64,000 nucleotides of DNA from positions 496,001-560,000 of the forward strand of contig AP018533.1 of assembly GCA_003573975.1 (NCBI GenBank). The letters are read 5' to 3'. Each line of letters opens with the position of its first letter. The stretch's first letter is position 1. A model generated the notes under the pieces. The model was not told the DNA's origin. It saw only the letters and a list, made by a program, of their open reading frames with translations, and did no database searches. Below are positions 43,089-50,905 of this stretch, piece by piece. Made by a program: the position numbers and the translations under genes. This DNA comes from Clostridiales bacterium CCNA10 (lineage in GTDB: Bacteria > Bacillota > Clostridia > Oscillospirales > Oscillospiraceae).

Positions 43089-45116
43089 TCAGCCCTTCAT
43101 GGTCTTGACCGCGCTCTCCACTACGGCGTCATCCGCCACATAGGGGAGAGTGATGTGGTCCTGGCCCTCGTACAGCTTGTTGTACTCGGCCGCGGTCGTC
43201 AAAGCGTTTTCATTGCGGGCCCAGGAGCGGCGGGCAACGCCCACCATCACGTCCCAAGGCATAGACATCTTCAGGATCTGGTCCACCCGGTCGGAGCCGT
43301 CCAGCACCATGCCGAAGCCGCCGTTGATGGACTTGCTGACGCCCACGCCGCCGCCGTTGTGTAGCGCGATCAGGCTCATGCCGCGGGCGGCGTTGCCGGC
43401 GTAGCACTGGGTCGCCATGTCGGCCATGATGTTGGAGCCGTCCTTGATGTTGGAGGTCTCACGGAAGGGGGAGTCGGTTCCGCCGGTATCGTGGTGGTCA
43501 CGGCCCAGCATGACAGGACCGATCTCGCCGTTGCGGACCATCTCGTTGAACTTCAGAGCCAGGTTCATGCGGCCCATGGCGTCGGAGTACAGGATCCGGC
43601 ACTGGGTGCCCACGACCATCTTGTTCTTGCCGGCATCGCGGACCCAGACATAGTTGTCGTGATCCTGATAGCGGCGGGTGTGGGCTTTGATGTACTCGGC
43701 AGCGGCCTCATCGGTCTTCGCCAGGTCCTCGGGCTTCCGGGACAGGCAGCACCAACGGAAGGGGCCATAGCCGAAGTCGAACAGGGTGGGACCAAGGATG
43801 TCTTCCACGTAGGAGGGGAATACGAAGCCGTCCAGGTCGTTCTCACCGTTCTTGCAGATCTTCTCAGCGGGTACGCCGGCATCGTAAACGGACTTCAGGA
43901 AGGCGTTGCCGTAGTCGAAGAAGTAAGTGCCCTTCTCATGGAACTTGCAGATCATCTCATAGTGATGCTTCAGAGACTTGTCAACCAGCTTGGCGAAGCC
44001 CTCGGGGTCCTTATCCAGCATCTCGGTGCGCTGCTCGAAGGTCAGGCCCTGGGGGCAGTAGCCGCCGTCATAAGCCATGTGGCAGGAGGTCTGGTCGCTC
44101 ATCAGATCCACATGGACGCCCTTGTCGTACAGGAACTCCAGCAGATCCACCACGTTGCCGTGATAGGCAACCGCGCAGGCGGTCTTGTTGTTCAGGTGCT
44201 CCTGGGCGATGGACAGAGCCTCGTCCAGGCTGTCGGTGCGGTGGGTGACCCAGCCCTGGGTGTAGCGGGTGGTAATACGGGAATCGTCCACCTCGGCGAT
44301 GATGGAGGCGGCGCCGGCAATCTCAGCAGCCTTGCCCTGAGCGCCGCTCATGCCGCCCAGACCGGCGGAGATGAACAGGCGGCCGGCCAGGTTGCCGTCC
44401 TCGGGGACGCCCAGCTTCAGGCGGCCGGCGCCCAGCAGGGTGTTGAAGGTGCCGTGTACGATGCCCTGGGGACCGATGTACATCCAGCCGCCGGCGGTCA
44501 TCTGGCCGTAGTTGGCAACACCCAGAGCGGCGGCGCGGTTGAAGTTCTTCTGGTCGTCGTACATGCCGATCATCAGACCGTTGGAGATGATGCAGCGGGG
44601 CGCCAGCTTATGAGAGTGGAACAGGCCCAGAGGGTGACCAGACATGACCACCAGGGTCTGCTCGTCGGTCATGACCTCCAGATACTTCTTGATCAGGCGG
44701 TACTGCATCCAGTTCTGGCAAACCTGGCCGGACTCACCGTAGGTCACCAGCTCGTAGGGGTACAGAGCCACATCAAAGTCCAGGTTGTTGTCGATCATGA
44801 CCTGGAAGGCCTTGGCCTCGGTGCAGTTGCCCTTGTACTCCTCGATGGGCTTGCCGTACAGCTTGCCGGCGGGGCGGAAACGGTAGCCGTAAATCCGGCC
44901 ATGCTCCTCCAGCTCCTGGGCAAACTCCTTGGCCATCTGCTCGTGGTGATCCGGATGGATGTAACGCAGGGCATTCTTGATGGCCAGAGCCTTGTCAGCT
45001 TCCGACAGATGGGATTCCCGGCGGGGTGCGCGGCGGATTCCCGCTTCAAAAGCTGGGTACTCAGGCAGCTCATAGTCCAACTTGATGATCATAGCGTCGT
45101 TTATGGTACTACTCAT
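43089..45116 (-). CDS. hutU: Urocanate hydratase (long form)
   Basis: Second step of histidine breakdown: urocanate to imidazolonepropionate, using tightly bound NAD+. The 675-residue product is about 120 longer than the Bacillus enzyme and matches the long form found in anaerobes. Conserved blocks include AGGWMYIGPQGIVHGT, GGMSGAQGKAAEIAG, LMSDQTSCHMAYDGGYCPQG and LIALHNGGGVGVSKSINGG. The ATG at 45116 has GAGGGA six bases upstream; an ATG two codons earlier directly abuts that site. It is divergent from the LysR gene. Confidence 0.94.
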   Translation of the reverse strand: MSSTINDAMIIKLDYELPEYPAFEAGIRRAPRRESHLSEADKALAIKNALRYIHPDHHEQMAKEFAQELEEHGRIYGYRFRPAGKLYGKPIEEYKGNCTEAKAFQVMIDNNLDFDVALYPYELVTYGESGQVCQNWMQYRLIKKYLEVMTDEQTLVVMSGHPLGLFHSHKLAPRCIISNGLMIGMYDDQKNFNRAAALGVANYGQMTAGGWMYIGPQGIVHGTFNTLLGAGRLKLGVPEDGNLAGRLFISAGLGGMSGAQGKAAEIAGAASIIAEVDDSRITTRYTQGWVTHRTDSLDEALSIAQEHLNNKTACAVAYHGNVVDLLEFLYDKGVHVDLMSDQTSCHMAYDGGYCPQGLTFEQRTEMLDKDPEGFAKLVDKSLKHHYEMICKFHEKGTYFFDYGNAFLKSVYDAGVPAEKICKNGENDLDGFVFPSYVEDILGPTLFDFGYGPFRWCCLSRKPEDLAKTDEAAAEYIKAHTRRYQDHDNYVWVRDAGKNKMVVGTQCRILYSDAMGRMNLALKFNEMVRNGEIGPVMLGRDHHDTGGTDSPFRETSNIKDGSNIMADMATQCYAGNAARGMSLIALHNGGGVGVSKSINGGFGMVLDGSDRVDQILKMSMPWDVMVGVARRSWARNENALTTAAEYNKLYEGQDHITLPYVADDAVVESAVKTMKG

Positions 45117-45187
45117 TGTCATTCCCTCATTTCATAACATTTTGTGAAAAACGTGTAATGCGCACCGCAAAACCGTCCTCCTTGTGG

Positions 45188-45215
45188 TTGTATTTTACAT
45201 GAGAGATGCTATAAT
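45188..45215 (+). promoter_or_regulatory. Promoter of the LysR gene in the hutU/lysR divergent region
   Basis: TTGTAT (45188-45193), a 16-base spacer, and TATAAT (45210-45215). The AT-rich stretch after it (45220-45245) is where a LysR protein could bind and act on both genes. Confidence 0.6.
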
Positions 45216-45266
45216 GAAAAGAATCGATATTATATATTAGTCATATAGAAAGGGTATGATGATTCC

Positions 45267-46163
45267 ATGAACTTAAAACAGCTGGAATATTTTTCTGCCG
45301 TAGCTGAGGCCAAGAGTATCTCCCTGGCCGCACGAAATCTCCATGTGGCACAGCCCCCCATCAGCCGGCAGCTCGCCCTTTTGGAGGATGAGTTGGGGGT
45401 GTGTCTGTTTCTGCGCACCAATAAAGGGGTGGAGCTGACAGAGGCCGGACGCAGCCTGTACCGGCAAAGTCAAAATCTCTTTCAGGATATGCGTATGATC
45501 GTGGACAGTGTCAGGGACATCAACGCGGGAATGAGGGGCCTGCTGAAGATCGGGATGATCTATTCCAATATCTCCATCGCCTTGCAGTACCTGAAGGAGT
45601 TTCGGGCTCAGTATCCTCAGGTGGAACTCTATGTCCGCCTGGGGTCGCCTGGCGACCTGCTGGAGGATCTGAACAAGGGCGATCTGCATCTGCTGTTTCT
45701 GCGCAGCTCTTCGGAGCGGGGCTCCGGCCTGCACGAGCGGATCTTGGGGGAGGATCCGCTGGAGCTGGTGATGATCCGGGAGCTGGACCCGGCCCCAGAT
45801 CAGGCTTCCGTTCCCCTGGAGGCTCTGAAGGGAGTCCCCATGTGCCTGCTGCGCAGTGATGACCTGTGGGGGTACAGCAACTATTTGATCAAGGAGTGCC
45901 AAAGGCAGGGGTTTACACCGAACACTACATTCCGGTGTTATGACACCCCCATGGCCATGCAGCTGGTTCAGGCTGGCTTTGGGGTCAGCTATCTTCCCCG
46001 TTCGATTGTGGAAACGCAGCCTCATTTGGGGCTCTATACGAAACCGATTCAGGGGATCTCGGTTCTGTCCTATCCGACTCTGGTGTGGAGCAGCAATCTG
46101 TACTATGCCAGCTGTGTCAAGCGGTTTCTGGCCATGTTTGAAGGGGAGGATGCCGAGAAATAG
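45267..46163 (+). CDS. LysR-family transcriptional regulator of the hut genes
   Basis: A 298-residue regulator. The N-terminal HTH is AVAEAKSISLAARNLHVAQ followed by PPISRQLALLEDELG; the effector-binding domain runs from about residue 90 (LLKIGMIYSNISIALQYL) to the C-terminus (MQLVQAGFGVSYLPRSIV). It lies between hutU (divergent) and the formimidoyltransferase gene. A LysR box lies between it and that gene, so histidine, urocanate or formiminoglutamate is a reasonable effector guess. Confidence 0.93.
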   Translation: MNLKQLEYFSAVAEAKSISLAARNLHVAQPPISRQLALLEDELGVCLFLRTNKGVELTEAGRSLYRQSQNLFQDMRMIVDSVRDINAGMRGLLKIGMIYSNISIALQYLKEFRAQYPQVELYVRLGSPGDLLEDLNKGDLHLLFLRSSSERGSGLHERILGEDPLELVMIRELDPAPDQASVPLEALKGVPMCLLRSDDLWGYSNYLIKECQRQGFTPNTTFRCYDTPMAMQLVQAGFGVSYLPRSIVETQPHLGLYTKPIQGISVLSYPTLVWSSNLYYASCVKRFLAMFEGEDAEK

Positions 46164-46180
46164 AGGTTAAAAAAACCGGA

Positions 46181-46205
46181 TTGCAATACCGTATCAGTAT
46201 TGCAA
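46181..46205. promoter_or_regulatory. LysR-type operator upstream of the formimidoyltransferase gene
   Basis: TTGCAATAC-N7-GTATTGCAA, a perfect 9-base inverted repeat containing the classic LysR core ATAC-N7-GTAT (T-N11-A). Its centre lies about 65 bases upstream of the predicted start of transcription, the standard LysR recognition-site position. Confidence 0.8.
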
Positions 46206-46222
46206 ATAGACAAAAACGATAT

Positions 46223-46251
46223 TTTTTGTTGGGGGAAAAGCTTGCTATAAT
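46223..46251 (+). promoter_or_regulatory. Promoter of the formimidoyltransferase gene
   Basis: TTTTTG (46223-46228), a 17-base spacer, and an extended TGC-TATAAT (-10 at 46246-46251). The poor -35 fits an activator-dependent promoter. Confidence 0.7.
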
Positions 46252-46331
46252 GACAGTAGAATCGCAAATCTATCTAAAGATCCCAAGAAATAGACCTCAC
46301 ATTTTTGTGCAGTATGTTTGGAGGAATTGAT

Positions 46332-47246
46332 ATGGCAAAGCTCGTAGAATGTATCCCTAACTTCAGTTGCAGCAAGGAAAAGGACGAGGCTACCTACAAC
46401 GCTCTGGTGGAGGCCGCCAACAGCGTTCCCGGCTGCACGCTCTTTGACGCCCAGACGGACGGCAACCATAACCGCTGCGTATTCACCCTGATCGGCGACA
46501 TCAACGCCATTGAGGAAGTGGCGTTCCAGCTGACCAAGGTGGCCACTGAGCGCATCGACATGACCAAGCACAAGGGTGAGCACAAGCGCATGGGCGCTAC
46601 GGACGTGATCCCCTTCGTTCCCCAGTCCAAGGACGTCACTGTTGAGGAGTGTGTGGAGCTGTCCAAGCGCGTGGCCCAGCGCATCTGGGACGAGCTGAAG
46701 GTCCCCTCCTTCCTGTACGAAGACTCCGCCACCCGCCCCGAGCACCGCAACCTGGCCACCTGCCGCAAGGGTGAGTTTGAGGGGATGCCGGAGAAGCTGC
46801 TTCAGGAGGAGTGGGCGCCTGATTACGGCGAGCGGAAGATCCACCCCACCGCCGGCATCACGGCCATCGGCGCCCGTATGCCCCTGGTCGCGTTCAACAT
46901 CAACCTGGCTACTTCCGACGTTGAGGTTGCCAAGAAGATCGCCAAAGTCATCCGTGGTTCCTCCGGCGGCTTCCGCAGCTGCAAGGCTATGGGCTTTATG
47001 ATGGAGGACCGGGGCATCGCCCAGGTTTCCATGAACATGGTCAACTATGAGGACACCCCCCTGTATGTGGTCTATGAGCAGGTCCGCGCTCTGGCTGAGC
47101 GATATGGTACTTATATTGTGGACAGCGAGATCGTCGGCCTGACCCCCGCAAAGGCTATGATCGACTGCGCCGAGTTCTATCTGAAGGCCCGCGACTTCAA
47201 CTGCCACAACCAGATCATGGAGTATCACCTTCTGGATATGAAGTAA
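46332..47246 (+). CDS. ftcD: Glutamate formimidoyltransferase (FTCD N-terminal-type)
   Basis: Moves the formimino group from formiminoglutamate to THF, releasing glutamate. The 304-residue product is the stand-alone transferase without the cyclodeaminase domain found in the animal fusion. It has LVECIPNFSCSKEKDE at the start, the catalytic histidine region MTKHKGEHKRMGATDVIPFV, and GITAIGARMPLVAFNINL. The ATG at 46332 follows GGAGGAATTGAT. The matching cyclodeaminase gene lies 2.9 kb downstream, beyond two insertion sequences. Confidence 0.95.
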   Translation: MAKLVECIPNFSCSKEKDEATYNALVEAANSVPGCTLFDAQTDGNHNRCVFTLIGDINAIEEVAFQLTKVATERIDMTKHKGEHKRMGATDVIPFVPQSKDVTVEECVELSKRVAQRIWDELKVPSFLYEDSATRPEHRNLATCRKGEFEGMPEKLLQEEWAPDYGERKIHPTAGITAIGARMPLVAFNINLATSDVEVAKKIAKVIRGSSGGFRSCKAMGFMMEDRGIAQVSMNMVNYEDTPLYVVYEQVRALAERYGTYIVDSEIVGLTPAKAMIDCAEFYLKARDFNCHNQIMEYHLLDMK

Positions 47247-47269
47247 AAGAGGGAATACAAAGAAAGATT

Positions 47270-47282
47270 AACTATTAAAAAT
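47270..47282. repeat. 13-base direct repeat flanking the IS30-like element (left copy)
   Basis: AACTATTAAAAAT, repeated exactly at 48559-48571. It looks like a target duplication, but IS30 elements usually make 2-3 bases, so it may also reflect how the ends were defined or a recombination event. Confidence 0.75.
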
Positions 47283-48558
47283 GGTCGATTGTAAAATGAA
47301 GTTGGACACCTAAGAAAAAATCCATAGTGATTTTCCCCACATGGTAGAATGAAGTTTGCACACAACTTCTTCCAAGGGAGGGCAATCACTATGGACTGCC
47401 AAGATTATATCACAGAATCGGTAGAACGCAAGAAGGGACAGCACTTACAGCGAGAGGAACGAGGCGCAATCCAGCATCTCAAGAACGCCGGCTACACGAA
47501 CAGAGCCATTGCCAGAGCAATCGGATGTTCACCAACCACCGTTGGGAACGAGCTAAAGCGCGGCACACCGCCCCGAAAGAGCAGCAAGGGCAGGAAACCC
47601 GGATACTCGGCAAGGCGTGGAGAAGCGGTCTACAAGGCGAACAGAAAGCGTTCTCGGAAACCACACCGAATCTGTCACTGCACTCGCTTCATTCGCTGGA
47701 TAATTGAACAGGTCAAAGAACACAAGTGGTCTTTGGATGCCTGCGTCGGCTATGCTCGTCTGCACAGGCTGTTTTCAGCAGAGGAGATGGTCTGCACCCA
47801 CACGCTTTACAATGAGGTCTGGGCAGGCAGCCTTGACTTGTCTGTGACAGAACTGCCCGAAACCATGAAACGCAAGCAGCACAAGGACTCCAAGCCCCGT
47901 GAACACAAGAAGAGCTTCGGCACAGACATTTCTCAGAGGCCTGAGATCGCAGCTCTGCGCATCGAGGAAGGTCATTGGGAAGGTGACACCGTGGTCGGCA
48001 AGAGGGGCGGTAAAGAGGCTGTTGTCCTTTCCCTGTTGGAGAAGAAAACGGAGAACTATATTGCCATCCGGATTCCCGGCAAGGATGCAGACTCCGTTCT
48101 GAACGCCATGCAGTCACTCAGGGGAGAATTCGGAGACAAGTTCTCACAGGTCTTCAAGACCATTACCGTGGACAACGGCTCGGAGTTCTCTGCGTTCAGT
48201 CAGGTCGAGAACTGGGGCTGTGCAGTCTACTTTGCGCATCCCTACACCTCATGGGAACGTCCCCAAAACGAACGCCACAACGGGCTGTTTCGAACCTTTG
48301 TTCCGAAGGGCGTGTCCATTGAGGCTTTCTCTGCTGAGTATATCTTGGCTGCAGCTGATGAATTGAACGGACGGCCTCGCAAGAAGCTTGGCTACCGCAC
48401 CCCGGAGGAACTGTTTGACGAGTTCCTCGACTCTGTTTACGCAGCCGAAGGCTGCGGCAGCATCGCCCAGGACGGAAGCCAGCGGCTTCCATCCTGACCG
48501 TCGCTCTGATTCACTAAGTTCTACCGTGCAGGTGTCCAACTTGCACTTGCAATTTGCG
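47283..48558. mobile_element. IS30-family-like insertion sequence
   Basis: About 1276 bases. The ends are imperfect inverted repeats sharing AAGTTGGACACCT (left 47298-47311 region, right near 48530-48545) and an outer ATTG.AA. The 13-base sequence AACTATTAAAAAT lies directly outside both ends (47270-47282 and 48559-48571). One transposase gene fills the element. Confidence 0.85.
47391..48497 (+). CDS. IS30-family transposase
   Basis: A 368-residue transposase. The N-terminal HTH reads YTNRAIARAIGCSPTTVGNE. The DDE catalytic core has EEGHWEGDTVVGKRGG (first Asp), TITVDNGSEFS (second Asp) and YTSWERPQNERHNGLFR (Glu). All three acidic residues are present and the frame is intact, so it may be active. 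The ATG at 47391 follows AGGGAGGGCAATCACT. Confidence 0.95.
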   Translation: MDCQDYITESVERKKGQHLQREERGAIQHLKNAGYTNRAIARAIGCSPTTVGNELKRGTPPRKSSKGRKPGYSARRGEAVYKANRKRSRKPHRICHCTRFIRWIIEQVKEHKWSLDACVGYARLHRLFSAEEMVCTHTLYNEVWAGSLDLSVTELPETMKRKQHKDSKPREHKKSFGTDISQRPEIAALRIEEGHWEGDTVVGKRGGKEAVVLSLLEKKTENYIAIRIPGKDADSVLNAMQSLRGEFGDKFSQVFKTITVDNGSEFSAFSQVENWGCAVYFAHPYTSWERPQNERHNGLFRTFVPKGVSIEAFSAEYILAAADELNGRPRKKLGYRTPEELFDEFLDSVYAAEGCGSIAQDGSQRLPS

Positions 48559-48571
48559 AACTATTAAAAAT
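48559..48571. repeat. 13-base direct repeat flanking the IS30-like element (right copy)
   Basis: AACTATTAAAAAT, identical to 47270-47282. Confidence 0.75.
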
Positions 48572-48675
48572 CAACCCCAAAAATGAATGGTGGTGGTGAA
48601 AAAGAGATGGCTCAAGAAAGGTATAGCAAAGCTGAGGTCTTGTCAGACCCCTGCTGGCTATTCAAGTAGCTGCGC

Positions 48676-49854
48676 TTAAGCCGCTGAGCAATATGGCTGC
48701 CTGGATTTCTCCATGGCAAATATCAAACGAATCAACTTTTTGGCAGCGTGAGAGATGGCAATATTGTAGTGTTTTCCCTCCGCCCGCTTCTTGGCGAGAT
48801 AATCAGCAAAAGCCGAGTCCCAGTGGCAGACATACTTGGTTGCGTTGTAAAGTGCGTAGCGTAAGTATCGGGAGCCACGCTTTTCCATGTGCGGGTAGCA
48901 ATTTTTGAGCTGTCCGGATTGGTAAGTGGAGGGGGACATCCCGGCATAAGCCAACAGCTTGTCCGGGGAGTCAAAGCGGGTGAAGTCGCCGACTTCAGCC
49001 AGGATCATGGCAGCCATGCGGAACCCCAGCCCTGGGATAGTGGTGATAGGAGAATGAAGCTCATCCATAATGGATTGGATTTGCTCTTCGATTTCATCAA
49101 TTTCACGATTCAGTTCACGGATGAGCCGGATGGTGTGCTGCAATTCAAGGGACTTGGCAGGCATCTGAGAGCCAATAGAGTTTTTGGCGGTATCTCGTAT
49201 TTCAAGAGCCATATCCCGTTTGTAGTGACCATTGGAGGCGGTTTCGAGCAGTGCTTTCAGCCTTGCCAAATGGGCTGCAGCAACCTGTTTAACGCCGGGG
49301 AACTCTTCCAGCAAAGCGTAGACAGAGGCAATGTGCAGAGATGGAACCAGCTTTTCCAGTTCTGGGAACAGGATACAGACAAGCCGGGCAATGGAACTTT
49401 TCAGTTTGGCACGCTCTTTTACCTTGTCGAAACGGTATCTGGTCAGTGACTTTAATTCTTCGTTGTGGTATGCTGTATCAGTGTAGGGTTTGAGGCCCGC
49501 ATCGGATAACAGCATAGAAGCAATCGTTCGCGCATCCACCCGGTCAGTCTTGGTCTTTCGCAGGCTGAGGCTCTTTCGGTAAAGATTTGTGCGCAAGGGG
49601 TTCAGGACATAGGTGGCCAGACCGTTGTCAAGGAGAAACCCGAGCAGATTGTAGCTGTAATGTCCGGTAGCCTCAAGCCCTACTCTTATTTTGTCCTGCG
49701 GTGCGCTACATTCCTGGATTCGCTGCAACAGGCCGTGGAACCCATCCAAGGTATTGGAAATTGTGAACACATCCGCCAGGACTTCACCATCAGAGCTGAC
49801 AATAAAGCAATCGTGCTTATCTTTTGAGACATCGATGCCAACAGAAACCACCAT
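48676..49854 (-). CDS. IS110-family transposase (DEDD recombinase)
   Basis: A 392-residue recombinase. The N-terminal RuvC-like DEDD domain reads VVSVGIDVSKDKHDCFIV, with GLEATGHYSYNL and KTDRVDARTIA. The C-terminal Transposase_20 domain has ITTIPGLGFRMAAMILAEVG, the AYAGMSPSTYQSG block with the conserved serine, and MEKRGSRYLRYALYNA. All motifs are present and the frame is intact. The ATG at 49854 follows GGAGGTATTTGTT. IS110 recombinases are guided by a bridge RNA encoded in the element's non-coding flank. Confidence 0.95.
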   Translation of the reverse strand: MVVSVGIDVSKDKHDCFIVSSDGEVLADVFTISNTLDGFHGLLQRIQECSAPQDKIRVGLEATGHYSYNLLGFLLDNGLATYVLNPLRTNLYRKSLSLRKTKTDRVDARTIASMLLSDAGLKPYTDTAYHNEELKSLTRYRFDKVKERAKLKSSIARLVCILFPELEKLVPSLHIASVYALLEEFPGVKQVAAAHLARLKALLETASNGHYKRDMALEIRDTAKNSIGSQMPAKSLELQHTIRLIRELNREIDEIEEQIQSIMDELHSPITTIPGLGFRMAAMILAEVGDFTRFDSPDKLLAYAGMSPSTYQSGQLKNCYPHMEKRGSRYLRYALYNATKYVCHWDSAFADYLAKKRAEGKHYNIAISHAAKKLIRLIFAMEKSRQPYCSAA

Positions 49855-50001
49855 AACAAATACCTCCAACGATAAATATGTGATGCTGCATCCACAGTGC
49901 TCCTTACTTTTGTAGCCTTGTTCCATATAAACCGTCTGGCGGTATTTAACTGATCAACAAAATTGTAAGGGGCTGTGGTTGGAACCTTTCTTGAACCATC
50001 T
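49855..50001 (-). ncRNA. Non-coding flank of the IS110 element, candidate bridge-RNA region
   Basis: About 147 bases between the element end and the transposase start, in transposase orientation. IS110-group elements encode their guide RNA upstream of the transposase; IS1111-group elements encode it downstream (here 48605-48675). I see no diagnostic fold by eye, so this only marks where to look. Confidence 0.35.
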
Positions 50002-50109
50002 TGTGGTAGGGGGATTACACCGATCCACAGCATCCCTTACAGTGTAGCACAGCCCTTGGAGAGGGGCTTTAATAACTACTACTCTATAATACAAGGGAGG
50101 AGTATTACC

Positions 50110-50745
50110 ATGAAATTAGCGGATATGCAGGTGACTCAATTTTGTGATGTGCTGGCATCCGATGCTCCCGCCCCAGGCGGCGGTTCTACTGCCGCTCTGG
50201 AGGGCGCTCTGGGCGCCGCTCTGACTGCCATGGTGTGCGGCCTGACCACCGTTGGCAAGAGCAGAGAGAAGTATGCTGAATATCAAGAGTTTGTCCTTGC
50301 CAGCCAGAAGAAAGCGCTGGATTTGAAGGCCCGCTTTGTGGATGTGATGGACCGGGACACAGAGGCCTTCAACGTGGTCAGCGCCGCGTTTGGTATGCCG
50401 AAGGCCACGGACGAGGAGAAGGCCGCCCGCTCTGCTGCCATTCAGAAGGGGCTGGAGGGATGTACGCGTACTCCCTTTGAGATGATGGAGCTGGCCGCCG
50501 AGACGCTGGAGCTGACCGCTGAGCTGCTGGGCAAAACCAACGACAGCGCGGCCAGCGACCTGGGCGTCTCCGCCCTGTCTATGCGGGCGGCCATTCAAGG
50601 CGCGTGGCTCAATGTGCTGATCAATATCGGCAGCCTGAAGAACAAGGAGCTGGCAGAGGATTACCGCAAGAAGGGCGAGGCGCTTCTGGCGAAGGCTCTG
50701 CCCCTGGCGGACCAGATTTATCAGAATGTTCTGAGCCAGATGTAA
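50110..50745 (+). CDS. fchA: Formimino-tetrahydrofolate cyclodeaminase
   Basis: Converts 5-formimino-THF to 5,10-methenyl-THF and ammonia. The 211-residue all-helical protein has the family opening SDAPAPGGGSTAALEGALGA, then RDTEAFNVVSAAFGMPKAT, and a C-terminal AAIQGAWLNVLINIGSLKN. The ATG at 50110 follows GGGAGGAGTATTACC. It is separated from its partner gene (46332-47246) by two insertion sequences; a TATAAT at 50085 may now serve as its own -10. Confidence 0.94.
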   Translation: MKLADMQVTQFCDVLASDAPAPGGGSTAALEGALGAALTAMVCGLTTVGKSREKYAEYQEFVLASQKKALDLKARFVDVMDRDTEAFNVVSAAFGMPKATDEEKAARSAAIQKGLEGCTRTPFEMMELAAETLELTAELLGKTNDSAASDLGVSALSMRAAIQGAWLNVLINIGSLKNKELAEDYRKKGEALLAKALPLADQIYQNVLSQM

Positions 50746-50762
50746 TTTTGAAGCCATTTTGA

Positions 50763-50850
50763 CAGAGTAGGCTTTGTGCGTTAAGTGTCACCGGATGGGA
50801 GGTTGCCGGTGAACGAAGGGAGTTCCCGCGTTGCAAAGCCGCATCCGCTG
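50763..50850 (+). promoter_or_regulatory. Tetrahydrofolate (THF, folT) riboswitch
   Basis: The sequence follows the THF riboswitch consensus closely: AGTAG, a P2 stem (GGCTTTG with CAAAGCC), the invariant GCGTTAAGTGT, a P3 hairpin (CACCGG...CCGGTG) with the ATGGGA loop, AACGA, a P4 GGGAGTTCCC hairpin, and the 3' GCATCCGCT. It lies upstream of the ECF S-component gene, as the folT class does. Confidence 0.95.
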
Positions 50851-50865
50851 CCATGGGGAAGTGCG

Positions 50866-50896
50866 CTTCTTTCATGGCGACGAGCCATGAAAGGAG
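50866..50896 (+). promoter_or_regulatory. RBS-sequestering hairpin downstream of the THF riboswitch
   Basis: CTTCTTTCATGGC pairs with GCCATGAAAGGAG over 13 base pairs (one G-U), and the right arm contains the AAAGGAG ribosome binding site of the next gene. This fits a switch acting on translation. Confidence 0.75.
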
Positions 50897-50905
50897 CGTA
50901 TTTTT

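Larger units (their letters stand above)
48605..50001. mobile_element. IS110-family element (IS1111-like ends)
   Basis: Defined by an 18-base inverted repeat with one mismatch: AGATGGCTCAAGAAAGGT at 48605-48622 and ACCTTTCTTGAACCATCT at 49984-50001. True termini may lie slightly outside, because IS1111-type repeats are subterminal. It carries one DEDD transposase gene on the minus strand and non-coding flanks of about 70 and 130 bases. Confidence 0.75.

Noticed and set aside
43491..45137. A 548-codon open frame on the plus strand
   Set aside because: It is antisense to hutU, with a low-complexity Gly/Val/Gln composition and no motif.
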